This document shows positions 1-10,720 of a DNA stretch of 64,000 nucleotides, piece by piece; position 1 is the first letter of the stretch; each line of letters opens with the position of its first letter. Origin of the DNA: an uncultured Rhizobium sp. Lineage in GTDB: Bacteria > Pseudomonadota > Alphaproteobacteria > Rhizobiales > Rhizobiaceae. The notes under the pieces were generated by a model, which was given only the letters and a program-made list of their open reading frames with translations, ran no database searches and was not told where the DNA came from. Position numbers and translations under genes: made by a program. The stretch spans positions 62,001 through 126,000 of the forward strand of contig CAMFIF010000004.1 in the NCBI GenBank assembly GCA_945952415.1. Reading direction: 5' to 3'.

Positions 1-1203
1 GCGATCGGCTATGCCGTTACCTATATTTTCGGCTCCTTCGGCGCGATCATCGTCTGCGTCAACATCCTTCCCTGGTTCATGAAGGGCTCGATCCGCGACG
101 ATGCGGTGCGGGCGGAAGCCGAGATGCTGAAGGGTGCCCATGTCTATGGGACGGGCGAAGCGCCGGCTCTTCCCGACATCGTCGGGCGCGTCTACCGGGT
201 CGCTGAGGCCGGTGGGCAGACCGTGGCGGCGCTCGAACAGGCTGGGGGTATCACCATCGAGCGGGTGAAGCGCGAGGGCAAGATCCTGACTGTCAGCGCC
301 GGTCTTGTCCTGAACGCTGCCGATCTCGTGCTGGTGGTCGGTCGCCGCGCGGCGGTCGTCGGGCTCGACGGGCGCATCGGGCCGGAAACGACCGGCTCGG
401 ACGAGATGGAACTCGTGGTCACCACGCGCGACCTGCAGATCACCGCACCGGAGTTTAGCGGCAAGCGCGTTTCCGATATCCTTGCGGCAAGCGAAACATT
501 GCGTCACGGCATCTATGTGCTGCGGCTCAGCCGGGGCGGCGTGCCGCTGGCCCTCGATGGAGACACGGTCATTGCGGCGGGCGATATCGTCACCGTGCAT
601 GGGGTGGACGAGGATCTGAAACGGCTTGCCGGGCGGGTGGGCCCCGCGCTCCTTCCGAGCGACAAGACCGATTTCGTCTTTCATGGTCTTGGCCTTGTGG
701 CCGGGCTGCTCGCGGGCCTGCTGGTGCTGCGCATCGGTTCCATTCCCCTGACGCTGGGGGCTGGTGGCGGGGCGCTTCTCTCCGGCCTTGCCTTCGGCTG
801 GTATCGCAGCCGACACATGGCGATAGGCAACATGCCGAGCGGCGCTTCCACCCTCCTGCGCGATCTCGGGCTTGCCGGTTTCGTCGCGGTGGTCGGTCTC
901 CAGTCCGGTCAGCAGGCGGTAAAGACCATTGCGGAAAACGGCCTTTCCCTTTTCCTCATCGGCGTGGTCGTCACCATCCTGCCGCTGATCGTCACCATGC
1001 TCGTCGGACGCTACCTGCTTGGATACCGCAATGTGGCGGTTTTTGCCGGCGCACTGTCCGGCTCGCGCAGCGCCAATCCTGCCTTCGGGGAAATCCTCGA
1101 CAAGGCCGGCAATTCCGTTCCCACCACCTCCTTCGCCATCACCTATGCGCTCGCCAACGTGTTTCTCACGCTGCTCGGGCCGCTTGTGGTGGCGCTCGTC
1201 TGA
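1..1203 (+). CDS. aspT: Aspartate:alanine antiporter, AspT/YidE-type permease (5' end outside window)
   Basis: The reading frame is open from the first base, so 400 residues of the C-terminal part are visible and the true start lies upstream. The visible part begins in a membrane segment, then has a soluble region of about 200 residues that looks like two TrkA_C (RCK_C) domains, then a hydrophobic block of about five membrane segments ending near VVALV. Membrane - RCK_C - membrane is the layout of AspT/YidE/YbjL permeases. Known AspT exchanges aspartate for alanine and carries net charge. The next gene, 21 bases downstream, encodes aspartate 4-decarboxylase, the known partner, which is the main reason for naming the substrate. 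Family assignment is firm; substrate is inferred from context. Confidence 0.82.
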   Translation, partial: AIGYAVTYIFGSFGAIIVCVNILPWFMKGSIRDDAVRAEAEMLKGAHVYGTGEAPALPDIVGRVYRVAEAGGQTVAALEQAGGITIERVKREGKILTVSAGLVLNAADLVLVVGRRAAVVGLDGRIGPETTGSDEMELVVTTRDLQITAPEFSGKRVSDILAASETLRHGIYVLRLSRGGVPLALDGDTVIAAGDIVTVHGVDEDLKRLAGRVGPALLPSDKTDFVFHGLGLVAGLLAGLLVLRIGSIPLTLGAGGGALLSGLAFGWYRSRHMAIGNMPSGASTLLRDLGLAGFVAVVGLQSGQQAVKTIAENGLSLFLIGVVVTILPLIVTMLVGRYLLGYRNVAVFAGALSGSRSANPAFGEILDKAGNSVPTTSFAITYALANVFLTLLGPLVVALV

Positions 1204-2811
<1,608 letters not shown>

Positions 2812-2813
2812 CA

Positions 2814-2831
2814 GGGGGCGGGGCGGCCCCC
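2814..2831 (+). terminator. GC hairpin after asdA
   Basis: GGGGGC and GCCCCC arms (6 bp) with a 6-base loop begin three bases after the asdA stop codon. No clear T-run follows (the next bases are C-rich), so it may act as an mRNA end or stability element more than a strong intrinsic terminator. Confidence 0.4.
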
Positions 2832-3023
2832 GCCAGCCGCCCCTTCCTTCCGGGAGCATGGGCTTACGGGGCCATGAAGGGGTTCCAGCCCGCGTCTTCG
2901 ACCAGGTCTGGTGCCTTATAAAATCTGACAACCTGCGATTTTTTCTGATTTTTGTCAGGTGGCCTGTTCGTGCTAGGCAGGTCAGCCCGTTCCTGCTTTG
3001 TCCTGTCCCGGAAGGCTCGCCCC

Positions 3024-4496
3024 ATGACCGTCGATCATCAGACTGCCGATGCCGGCCCGGCGCTGGCACCCGATCTTGCCCGCCGCAACCGTCTGGTCAT
3101 CGGCCTTCTTCTGGTTTCCGCCTTCGTCGTGATACTCAACGAAACGATCATGGCGGTCGCCCTGCCGCGGCTGATGGCGGATCTGCAGATTTCCGCGAGC
3201 ATGGCGCAATGGCTTTCGACCGCCTTCATGCTCACCATGGCGGTGGTCATTCCGGTGACAGGTTATCTGTTGCAGCGGCTGAACACGCGTCCGGTCTTCA
3301 TTCTCGCCATGGCCCTGTTTTCGCTGGGTACGCTGATTTCCGCCGTCTCGCCCGGCTTTCCGCTGCTTGTCATCGGCCGCATCGTCCAGGCTTGCGGCAC
3401 GGCGATCATGATGCCGCTCCTGATGACGACGGTGATGCATCTCGTGCCGCCGGAAAATCGTGGCAAGACGATGGGCAATATTTCCATCGTCATTTCCGTC
3501 GCCCCGGCCATCGGCCCTACGCTTTCGGGCCTGATCCTCTCCGTACTGGACTGGCGCTGGCTGTTCCTGCTCGTGCTGCCGATTGCCCTTGCGGCGCTGG
3601 CGCTCGGCATGTGGAAGATCCGCAACGTGACCGAGCCTTCCGAGGCTCCGATCGACATTCCCTCCGTGCCGCTGGCGGCGCTCGGTTTTGGCAGCTTCGT
3701 CTATGGACTGAGTGGCCTTGGGGAGGCCGCAGCGGGGCCGCAGATGGTCTCACCACTGGTGCCTCTTGCCGCCGGCGCCGTGACCATCCTTGTTTTCGTG
3801 CTGCGCCAGCATATTCTGGCAAAGCAGAACCGCGCCCTTCTCGACCTGCGCACGCTCACGATTCCCGCCTTCACCATACCAGCCGTGATGATGGCGATCC
3901 TGATGATGTCGATGTTCGGCGTCTTCATCCTGCTTCCGATCTTCCTGCAGACTGTCTTGAAGCTCACCACGCTGCAGACGGGTCTCCTGCTCCTGCCAGG
4001 CGGGCTGATCATGGGTCTCTGCGCGCCCCTCGTCGGCAGTCTCTATGACCGGCACGGGCCGCGTCCGCTCGTCGTTCCTGGTGCGCTCCTCTTCAGCGGC
4101 CTGATGTGGGCGCTGACCTTCATCCAGCCTGAAACGCCGGTCTGGCTGCTGCTGGCGGCTCACGTGGTTCTCAGCATCGGCCTTGCGCTCATGTTCACGC
4201 CGCTTTTCACCTCCAGTCTCGGTTCGCTGCCGCCGGCGCTCTATTCCCATGGCAGCGCCATGATCGGCACCACACAGCAAGTGGCCGGTGCGGCGGGCAC
4301 CGCGCTTTTCGTCGCGATCATGACGTTGAGGAGCACGGCGGAGACGCTGTCGGGGGCGGACCCCGCCGCAGCGATAGCGGCCGGCATTCGTGGCGCCTTT
4401 CTCTGCGGCGCCATCATATCGCTCGGGGCCATCGTGACCGCCTTCTTCATCCGCAAACCCGAAACGGGTGGCAAGGAGGCCGGGCACGGTGCGTGA
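3024..4496 (+). CDS. MFS multidrug efflux transporter, DHA2 (EmrB/QacA) type
   Basis: 490 residues with about 14 predicted membrane helices, the DHA2 drug:H+ antiporter layout. The first helix carries 'FVVILNETIMAVALPRL', typical of EmrB/QacA proteins (the acidic residue and N-x-A-LP pattern). The loop between helices 2 and 3 carries a degenerate motif A (GYLLQRLNTRPVF), and helix 5 the 'APAIGPTLSGLI' antiporter motif C. ATG 3024 is chosen because GGAAGG lies 8 bases upstream; in-frame codons further upstream lack a site. No adaptor (EmrA-like) or regulator gene is adjacent, so it may work alone in the inner membrane. The 212-base gap upstream holds the asdA hairpin and an AT-rich stretch with CTGACA and TGTCAG repeats. 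Substrate unknown. Confidence 0.85.
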   Translation: MTVDHQTADAGPALAPDLARRNRLVIGLLLVSAFVVILNETIMAVALPRLMADLQISASMAQWLSTAFMLTMAVVIPVTGYLLQRLNTRPVFILAMALFSLGTLISAVSPGFPLLVIGRIVQACGTAIMMPLLMTTVMHLVPPENRGKTMGNISIVISVAPAIGPTLSGLILSVLDWRWLFLLVLPIALAALALGMWKIRNVTEPSEAPIDIPSVPLAALGFGSFVYGLSGLGEAAAGPQMVSPLVPLAAGAVTILVFVLRQHILAKQNRALLDLRTLTIPAFTIPAVMMAILMMSMFGVFILLPIFLQTVLKLTTLQTGLLLLPGGLIMGLCAPLVGSLYDRHGPRPLVVPGALLFSGLMWALTFIQPETPVWLLLAAHVVLSIGLALMFTPLFTSSLGSLPPALYSHGSAMIGTTQQVAGAAGTALFVAIMTLRSTAETLSGADPAAAIAAGIRGAFLCGAIISLGAIVTAFFIRKPETGGKEAGHGA

Positions 4497-4591
4497 TGGG
4501 GATCTCAGCCTTTCGCCGAGACTCTTGCTTCCATTAAAGGCTGCCTGGCCTCCGCGCGTACAGGGCAGTCCATTTAGACGGTGGCCTTCGA

Positions 4592-4942
4592 TTATGGGGC
4601 CGGTTCCGCTTCGTTCCGCGGGCGCAGCGCAAGCCAGGCGGCCAGGAGCATGACGGCCATGCCGGCGAGATCGACGACATCGACCGTTTCGCCGAGCAGA
4701 ATCACGCCCAGCAGGACCGCTATAGCTGGAGAAACGAAGGCATAGGAGCCCGAGCGCGAGGCCCCGATATCGCGCAACAGGCGCATATAGATGGTGTAGC
4801 CGATCAGTGAGCCGAACAGCACCAAAAACAGCCATCCACCCCAGGCCGCCCATCCCCAGTCGCCCGAAAGCGCATCCCTTGCGCCGTCTTCGAAGAACAG
4901 CGAAACGACAAGGAGTATGAAACCGCCGAGCGCGGTGGTCAT
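4592..4942 (-). pseudogene. C-terminal half of a DMT (EamA) transporter; remnant
   Basis: 116 residues from the first plausible Met (ATG 4942) carry about four membrane helices matching the second EamA repeat: 'GSLIGYTIYMRLLRDIGASRSGSYAFVSPAIA' is the classic start of repeat-2 helices, followed by an LLGETVD-type helix pair. Intact members have about 290-300 residues and two EamA repeats; the first repeat and the middle linker are absent. Upstream codons in frame encode charged, non-membrane sequence that does not resemble the family, and the next gene ends only 43 bases away. A deletion has probably removed the 5' half. Some half-length DMT proteins exist, so a functional short form is possible but less likely. 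Confidence 0.7.
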
Positions 4943-4985
4943 CTTCCGGGCAAGCTGACATCTTCGGCCTATCGGATGAGGCCGC

Positions 4986-5195
4986 CTAGAGCCGTGGACG
5001 GTGCTTTGCATGGCGCTCGGGTGTTGCATGCCCGTCCATCAGGCCGATATCCCGTTGCAGGTGGGTCGACAATTCCTCGAGCGAGAAGGGACGGGGCGGT
5101 ACGGTCTGCGACATGCCGAAGGAGGACCGCAGCGCACGCCGGATCGGAGCGAAGAATATCAGTGATTTCGGTAATTTACGGGTGGTGATATTCAT
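4986..5195 (-). CDS. Small basic protein with DUF1127-like tail
   Basis: 69 residues. An arginine-rich N-terminal part is followed by 'LSTHLQRDIGLMDGH', which resembles the DUF1127 signature (LS-x-H-x-LRDIGL). DUF1127 proteins are small arginine-rich proteins common in Rhizobiales; some affect RNA turnover or phosphate and carbon metabolism in Agrobacterium. An AAGGGG ribosome site sits about 9 bases before the ATG. It is divergent from the LysR gene (106-base shared control region), an arrangement I associate with GcvA-like regulators, so the regulator may control it. The coding strand of this stretch is supported by the ribosome site and motif; exact domain membership is a visual judgement. 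Confidence 0.6.
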   Translation of the reverse strand: MNITTRKLPKSLIFFAPIRRALRSSFGMSQTVPPRPFSLEELSTHLQRDIGLMDGHATPERHAKHRPRL

Positions 5196-5301
5196 GGTGA
5201 CAACCCCTTGCGGAAGTGTTTCATGGGGGTAGTATCGCCCCTCCCGCCCGGTCTTGCCAATTCAAGATCGGTTAGCATGCATAAGGGGGTTTTATCGATC
5301 A

Positions 5302-6198
5302 ATGGGCTGGACCCTACCACCACTGCCGGCGCTGCGGGTCTTCGAGGCGGCCGCCCGGCTGGGCAATTTCACCCGTGCCGCCGAGGAACTGGGCATGACC
5401 CAGGCAGCCGTCAGTTATCAGATCAAGGTGCTGGAGGAGCGGGTGGGCACGCCGCTTTTCATGCGCACCGCGCGCAAGGTGGTGCTGACGGAAACCGGCG
5501 AAGCCATGGCCGGCCGGGCGACGGAGGCCTTTGCCATTCTTTCGGAAAGCTATGCAAGCGCCCGCCACGGGGCCTCTGGCGAGCTGTCTCTCACGACGGT
5601 GCAGACCTTTGCCTCGAACTGGCTTTCGGAGCGGCTCGGCGCCTTTCAGCGCCTGCATCCGCACATCGTCGTGAAGCTCGATACGTCGAGCCGGATGGTC
5701 GATCTGGTGAGGGAAGGAATTGACCTCGCCATCCGGGTCGGTCATGGTGAATGGCCTGGCCTGGAGGCGCATTTTCTCTTTAGCGGCAATTACGCCCCGA
5801 TGCTGAGCCCAAGGCTTGCCGAATCGATCGGCGGCATTCGCGAGCCGGTGGATCTTTACCGCCTGCCTCTGCTTGGCCATTCGGATCCCTGGTGGAAGGT
5901 CTGGTTCGAGGCGGCCGGCCTATCCTTCGAGCGGGACAGGGTCATCCCGGGCCCGAGCCTCGGCGTTCAGTTCTACGAGGCCGTAGCGGCAGTTGCCGGA
6001 CAGGGCGTTGCCATTCTGACGCGCAAGCTCTCCGAAGCCTATCTCGCCGATGGCCGCCTCATCCAGCCCTTCCCGGTGGAAGGCGGGGATGGTCACGGCT
6101 ACTGGCTCGTCTACCCGCAGGGTCGCCGCTCCGTGCCGAAGATCCGCCAGTTTCGCGAATGGATCATTGCCGAAACCGCGCCCTTGCGCGAGAGCTGA
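5302..6198 (+). CDS. LysR-family transcriptional regulator, GcvA-like
   Basis: 298 residues. The N-terminal 60 residues form a LysR winged helix-turn-helix opening with 'LPPLPALRVFEAAARLGNFTRAAEELG' followed by 'MTQAAVSYQIKVLEERVGTPLF', the opening typical of the GcvA/AmpR subgroup (Q-K-L-E linker form). The remainder is a periplasmic-binding-like effector domain (LTTVQTFASNWL..., then IDLAIRVGHGEW). ATG 5302 is used because the family begins just before the PPLPALR segment; a TTG at 5254 in frame would add an unlikely extension. A GGGGG tract lies about 12 bases upstream. It faces the DUF1127-like gene across the control region and converges on the RND operon. Effector unknown. Confidence 0.88.
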   Translation: MGWTLPPLPALRVFEAAARLGNFTRAAEELGMTQAAVSYQIKVLEERVGTPLFMRTARKVVLTETGEAMAGRATEAFAILSESYASARHGASGELSLTTVQTFASNWLSERLGAFQRLHPHIVVKLDTSSRMVDLVREGIDLAIRVGHGEWPGLEAHFLFSGNYAPMLSPRLAESIGGIREPVDLYRLPLLGHSDPWWKVWFEAAGLSFERDRVIPGPSLGVQFYEAVAAVAGQGVAILTRKLSEAYLADGRLIQPFPVEGGDGHGYWLVYPQGRRSVPKIRQFREWIIAETAPLRES

Positions 6199-6199
6199 C

Positions 6200-6224
6200 G
6201 GAGCGGGTGCCGATGCCCCGCTCC
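6200..6224. terminator. Hairpin between convergent LysR and RND genes
   Basis: GGAGCGGG and CCCGCTCC form a perfect 8-bp stem with a 9-base loop, starting just after the LysR stop and ending 25 bases from the RND pump stop. Placed where two transcripts converge, so it can serve both directions. No T-run follows on either strand. Confidence 0.45.
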
Positions 6225-6249
6225 AGCCGCCCTGCCGGCCCTAGCCTTC

Positions 6250-9200
6250 CTAGGTTCGCATGACCCGGTAGATCGCCGGGATCACGAGCACAGTCAGAAG
6301 CGTGGAGGAGGCAAGGCCGAAAAGCAGAGAGATGGCCAGCCCCTGGAAGATCGGGTCCGTCAGGATCACGGCCGCCCCGATTATGGCGGCAAGTGCCGTT
6401 AGAAGGATCGGCTTGAAGCGGATCGCCCCTGCCTCGATCAGGATATCCGTCAGAGAGCGCCGGGCCCGGTCCGCGTGGCGGACGAAATCCACGAGCAGGA
6501 TCGAATTGCGTACGATAATGCCCGCCAGCGCGATGAAACCGATCATCGATGTGGCCGAGAAGGGCGCCCCGAAGAGCCAGTGCCCGCCCAGAATGCCGAT
6601 GAAGGTGAGGGGCACTGGGGTGAGGATGACAAGCGGCAGCTTGAAAGACCCGAACTGCCCGACGACGAGGATATAGATGCCGAGCAGGGCGATCATGAAA
6701 GCGGCGCCCATGTCGCGGAAGGTTACCCAGGTCACCTCCCATTCCCCATCCCAGAGCAGGGTGGAAAGGCTTTCGTCCTTCGGCTGGCCATGCAGTGCAA
6801 TCACCGGCTTGGGCAGGCCCGTCCAGTCCTCCCGGTCCAGCGCCTCCTGCACCGCCAGCATGCCGTAAAGGGGGGCTTCATAGGCACCGGCAAGCTCCGC
6901 CGTTACCATTTCAGCCTCCATGCCATTATGCCGGAAGATGGGAAGCGAGGTCTTTTCCTCGGTCACGGCCACCACATCCCCCAGTTCCACCACGCCCCGG
7001 TCGCCCGGCAGAACATTGGTCGGCATGGGGGTGGTGAGGAAGGATTCGTCGAGTACTTTATCTCCCTTGGCCCGTTCCAGACGGATGGGTATCGGCGGGC
7101 GCCCGCCGCCGCGATGGGAATAGCCGATCGTCCTGCCACCGGCGAGAATGCCGATCGTATCGAAGACGTCACCCTCCTCCACATGATAGAATTCCGCATT
7201 GTCGGTGGAAACGGTGAGCCGCTTGCGCCGGGCTTCCACGCCGTAGGAATTGTCGATATCGACGATGAAGGGCACGGAGCGGAAAGCATGTTCCACCTTT
7301 TCCGCCACGCGGCGGCGGGTATCCGCATCCGGCCCGTAGATCTCGGCAAGAAGCGTGGCCATGACGGGCGGTCCCGGCGGCGGTTCCACGACCTTCAGGC
7401 TGGTACCCGCAGGCACTCTGAGACCGGCAATCTTGCGGCGGATATCGAGCGCGATCTCATGGCTCGATCGGGCCCGGTCGCCCTTCGGCACCAGATTGAT
7501 GGCCACATCACCCTGATCAGGGTTTGTGCGCATATAGGCATGGCGGACGAGGCCGTTGAAATTGAAGGGGGCAGCCGTGCCCGCATGAGTTTCCACCGAA
7601 ACCACTTCCGGCATATCCAGAATAATGCGGCCGACCGCCTGGGCAACCGCGTCTGTCTCCTCGGTGGCGCTGCCTTCGGGAAGGTCAAGGGTAACCGAGA
7701 GCTCCGACTTGTTGTCGAAGGGCAGGAGCTTCACCGTGACGCTCTTCGTGTAGAAGAGCGACAGGGAACCGAGGGTCAGGAGGCCGACAGAGGCCAGAAA
7801 GAGGGCGCTCCGCCTCTTCGAGGCAAGGATCGGCCGGGCGACCGCCCGATAAAGGGTGCCGAGACGTCCCCCCGCCTCGGCCTCAGGCGCATGATGGACG
7901 GGTGCCTGTCCGGCAACCTTCAGCATCAGCCAGGGCGTGACGATGACCGCCACGAAGAAAGAGAAGATCATCGCGGCCGAAGCATTGGCGGGGATAGGGC
8001 TCATATAGGGACCCATCATGCCGGATACGAAGAGCATGGGGAGCAGTGCCGCCACCACGGTCAGCGTCGCGACGATTGTGGGGTTTCCCACTTCCGCCAC
8101 CGCCTCGATGGCGCTTCGCTTGCGGCCGCGGCCATCGCCCATGCCCCAGTGGCGGGCAATATTCTCGATGACCACAATGGCGTCATCCACCAGAATGCCG
8201 ATGGAGAATATCAGCGCGAAGAGCGATACACGGTTCAGCGTGTAGCCCATCAGCCGCGAGGCGAAGAGGGTGAGAAGGATCGTGACCGGTATGACGATCG
8301 CCACCACGAAGGCTTCCCGCCGACCGATGGCCAGCCAGACCAGCGCAATGATGGAGAGCGTGGCAAGGCCGAGGTGATAGAGAAGCTCGTTTGCCTTTTC
8401 ATTGGCGGTTTCGCCGTAATTGCGCGTGACCTCTACTGCCATGTCGGTGGGGATGAGCTGTCCTTCGACGGCCTTGACCCGTTCGAGCACCGCTTCGGCC
8501 ACCACCACCGCATTGGAGCCGGCCCGCTTGGCGATCGCCAGCGTGACCGCCGGCATGCGCGTCATGGTTCCTTCCGGTCCCTTGCGCAGGCTGGAGACGA
8601 GGGCATCATTGCCATTGGTTACGAGCGCGACGGTGGCGACATCGCGGACATAGACCGGGCGTCCGTCGCGGGCAGTGAGGAGGAGATTGCCGATCTCGTC
8701 GGGCGAGACCAGCGTTTCCCCGGCCATGAGGCTGATCTCCTCGCCGGCATCGCGGACCTCGCCCGCCGGGGCGGCCCTGTTGGCACCGCCGACCTTCGCG
8801 GCCAGCTGCTGCAGCGTGACACCGTAAAGAGCGAGCTTTTCCGGCTTCGGTTCTATGCGGATCTCCTCGCCGGTTTCGCCGACCAGATAGGTCAGGCCGA
8901 CATCATCGACCTTGGCCACTTCGTTGCGCAATTCACGCACCACGCGGGTCAGGTCATTGGCATTGACCCTGCCCGCGGATTCCGGCCGGGGCGAGAGTGT
9001 CAGCGTGACGATCGCCACATCATCGATCCCGCGGCCGACGATCTTGGGTTCGGGAATGCCGACGGGGATGCGGTCCATATTGGCGCGGAGGCGGTCATGA
9101 ACTCTCAGCACCGCCGCATCGGCAGAGGTGCCGACCATGAAGCGGGCGGTGACCAGGACCTGATTGTCCATCGAATTGGAATAGACATGTTCGACGCCGT

Positions 9201-9501
9201 TGATGCTCTTGACGATGGTTTCGAGCGGCTCGGTGATCAGTTTTTCCGCATCCGCCGCCTTCAGGCCCGGGGCGGGGACGATGATATCGACCATGGGCAC
9301 GGAGATTTGCGGCTCCTCCTCCCGGGGCAGGGTGAGGAGAGCCACGAGACCGAAGGCGAAGGCCGCGATCAGGAAAAGCGGGGTCAGCGGCGAGCGAATG
9401 AAGAAGCGGGTGAGGTTGCCGGCAATGCCGAGGTTTCCCTTCGGCTCTTCTCCCACTGCGCCGGTTTCGGGCCCGTGTTGCATATCGGAGGTCGATGTCA
9501 T
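6250..9501 (-). CDS. RND-family efflux pump, inner-membrane permease (AcrB-like)
   Basis: 1083 residues, full length for an RND pump. Helix 1 follows 'RFFIRSPLTPLFLIAAFAFG'; large periplasmic loops carry the porter subdomains (PGLKAADAEKLITEPLE near residue 80). Helix 4 has the proton-relay pair in GILVDDAIVVIEN, and helix 10 reads AGIIVRNSILLVDF, with Arg where AcrB has the relay Lys940. No Met-rich CusA-like metal site is evident. It overlaps the adaptor gene by 4 bases (ATGA) and is the last gene of DUF2892 - adaptor - pump. No TolC-like gene is adjacent. The operon promoter carries the same palindrome as the BigR-controlled sulfide operon, suggesting export linked to reactive sulfur species; that link is inference. 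Confidence 0.9.
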   Translation of the reverse strand: MTSTSDMQHGPETGAVGEEPKGNLGIAGNLTRFFIRSPLTPLFLIAAFAFGLVALLTLPREEEPQISVPMVDIIVPAPGLKAADAEKLITEPLETIVKSINGVEHVYSNSMDNQVLVTARFMVGTSADAAVLRVHDRLRANMDRIPVGIPEPKIVGRGIDDVAIVTLTLSPRPESAGRVNANDLTRVVRELRNEVAKVDDVGLTYLVGETGEEIRIEPKPEKLALYGVTLQQLAAKVGGANRAAPAGEVRDAGEEISLMAGETLVSPDEIGNLLLTARDGRPVYVRDVATVALVTNGNDALVSSLRKGPEGTMTRMPAVTLAIAKRAGSNAVVVAEAVLERVKAVEGQLIPTDMAVEVTRNYGETANEKANELLYHLGLATLSIIALVWLAIGRREAFVVAIVIPVTILLTLFASRLMGYTLNRVSLFALIFSIGILVDDAIVVIENIARHWGMGDGRGRKRSAIEAVAEVGNPTIVATLTVVAALLPMLFVSGMMGPYMSPIPANASAAMIFSFFVAVIVTPWLMLKVAGQAPVHHAPEAEAGGRLGTLYRAVARPILASKRRSALFLASVGLLTLGSLSLFYTKSVTVKLLPFDNKSELSVTLDLPEGSATEETDAVAQAVGRIILDMPEVVSVETHAGTAAPFNFNGLVRHAYMRTNPDQGDVAINLVPKGDRARSSHEIALDIRRKIAGLRVPAGTSLKVVEPPPGPPVMATLLAEIYGPDADTRRRVAEKVEHAFRSVPFIVDIDNSYGVEARRKRLTVSTDNAEFYHVEEGDVFDTIGILAGGRTIGYSHRGGGRPPIPIRLERAKGDKVLDESFLTTPMPTNVLPGDRGVVELGDVVAVTEEKTSLPIFRHNGMEAEMVTAELAGAYEAPLYGMLAVQEALDREDWTGLPKPVIALHGQPKDESLSTLLWDGEWEVTWVTFRDMGAAFMIALLGIYILVVGQFGSFKLPLVILTPVPLTFIGILGGHWLFGAPFSATSMIGFIALAGIIVRNSILLVDFVRHADRARRSLTDILIEAGAIRFKPILLTALAAIIGAAVILTDPIFQGLAISLLFGLASSTLLTVLVIPAIYRVMRT

Positions 9502-10469
9502 GGCACCATCACCGTTTCGCCTTCGGAAAGTCCGCTCAGGATTTCGACCGCCTCCTCGCCGTCCTGGAGCAGGGGACGGCCAGCGATGACCACACGTTCC
9601 ACCGGCTGGCCCGCTTCGCTGATCGTGACGAAATCGAGGCCAGCGCGGGTGTGGACAGCGGCGGCGGGGACAAGAAGCGCTTGGCGCTCGCCGACAGGCA
9701 GTTCGACCAGCAGGCGAGCACCGATGAAATCGGAGGAAAGGCCGGGCACATCCACATCGGCCGTAACCCGCCCGGATACGATTTCCGGATAGATCCGCGC
9801 CAGCCGGCCGTTGAGCTGCTTGCCGGATGAGTCGATGGTGATCATCGCCCCCTGCTTCAGTGCCGTCGCGTGGCGTTCGGGTATGGCAAGGCGCAGGAAA
9901 TAGCCGCCGCCGGCCAGCGTTGCCACGGTTTCGCCTGCCATGACAACGGCCGAGCGGGTGAGGGGAACGGAGAGAATGCGGCCGGCTGCCGGGGCCAGCA
10001 CCGCCCCCTGCGCCGATTGTTCGACAAGGACGGACCGGCTGGCTTCGGCAGCCCGGATCTCGTTTTCCGTCACATCCACCTGGGTCTGCAGCTGGTCTAC
10101 GCGCTGCGCGGTCGTCGTGCCGCTTTTCAGGAGCTGGCGGGCACGATCGAGTTCTGCCCGGGCATTGGAGAGCGAGGCCTTGAGACCGAGAAGCTGGGCA
10201 TCCACCGCCCTGATCTGGAAGTCGTTCCGGTCATCGGTGATGCGGGCAATCACCGTTCCCGCCTTGACCTCGTCACCCTCGGTGACCGTCAGTTCCGTCA
10301 CGGTGCCGGGAATGCGGGCGCGGGCAAGCACGCGGTCACGCGCCTCCACCTCGCCATAGACGGCTTTCATTTCCGGAATGGTCACGGCCTTCAACAGCCG
10401 CTCGGCGGCCTTCGCTTCCGGTGCCAGAAGGGCCGCGATCAGCAGGCCTGTCCAGAGGGTGGGCTTCAT
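9498..10469 (-). CDS. RND efflux periplasmic adaptor (membrane fusion protein)
   Basis: 323 residues. A signal-type N terminus (MKPTLWTGLLIAALLAPEAKA) is followed by a lipoyl/barrel-sandwich half ('ARIPGTVTELTVTEGDEVKAGTVIARI'), a coiled-coil hairpin of about 80 residues (AQLLGLKASLSNARAELDRAR to AEASRSVLVEQ), the second lipoyl half (GAVLAPAAGRILSVPL) and beta-barrel and membrane-proximal domains. ATG 10469 has AAGGGG six bases upstream. It joins the inner-membrane pump to an outer-membrane channel encoded elsewhere. It lies 10 bases after the DUF2892 gene and overlaps the pump gene by 4 bases, so the three are one operon. A typical lipoprotein cysteine is not seen. Confidence 0.88.
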   Translation of the reverse strand: MKPTLWTGLLIAALLAPEAKAAERLLKAVTIPEMKAVYGEVEARDRVLARARIPGTVTELTVTEGDEVKAGTVIARITDDRNDFQIRAVDAQLLGLKASLSNARAELDRARQLLKSGTTTAQRVDQLQTQVDVTENEIRAAEASRSVLVEQSAQGAVLAPAAGRILSVPLTRSAVVMAGETVATLAGGGYFLRLAIPERHATALKQGAMITIDSSGKQLNGRLARIYPEIVSGRVTADVDVPGLSSDFIGARLLVELPVGERQALLVPAAAVHTRAGLDFVTISEAGQPVERVVIAGRPLLQDGEEAVEILSGLSEGETVMVP

Positions 10470-10479
10470 GACGATCCCC

Positions 10480-10680
10480 TTAGAAGGCCGGTCCGCGGCC
10501 AAGGCCGAGCTTGCGGAAGAGGATGGCGGCCGGACAGAAACCGGTGAAAGAGGACTGGATGAGGTTTGCCCCGATGAAGGCGGTAAACCACATGAAAGCC
10601 GGATGCACATAGGCCGTCAGCAGAAGCGACAGCAGCACCATGAGGCCGGCAAAGAGAAGAACGGCGCGATCGATGGACAT
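10480..10680 (-). CDS. DUF2892 (YgaP-type) small membrane protein
   Basis: 66 residues with two hydrophobic helices and the conserved 'GANLIQSSFTGFCPAAILFRKLG' segment of DUF2892, the membrane tail also found on YgaP rhodanese proteins. Such proteins often sit in sulfide or thiosulfate gene sets. An AAAGGG site lies 7 bases before the ATG. It is first in the RND operon and lies directly behind a promoter that carries a BigR-type palindrome. The cysteine in the FCPAAIL motif is a family feature and could take part in sulfur chemistry; its role is not established here. Confidence 0.85.
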   Translation of the reverse strand: MSIDRAVLLFAGLMVLLSLLLTAYVHPAFMWFTAFIGANLIQSSFTGFCPAAILFRKLGLGRGPAF

Positions 10681-10704
10681 GGTATAACCCTTTATATTTC
10701 ATAT

Positions 10705-10720
10705 CTACGTATTATCGTAG
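10705..10720. promoter_or_regulatory. Palindromic operator over RND-operon promoter (putative BigR/SqrR site 1)
   Basis: CTACG-N6-CGTAG is a perfect 5-bp inverted repeat with AT-only spacer. It overlaps the proposed -10 of the minus-strand promoter for the DUF2892-RND operon. The same layout, CTACG-N6-CGTAT, occurs at 11182-11197 before the persulfide dioxygenase gene. An ArsR-type repressor at such a position would block transcription. Confidence 0.6.

Noticed and set aside
6475-9792. A very long open frame (over 1,100 codons) on the plus strand across the RND pump gene
   Set aside because: It is antisense to a full-length RND permease and adaptor with clear motifs. Its translation is rich in His, Arg, Gly and Asp with no domain, typical of antisense frames in GC-rich genes.
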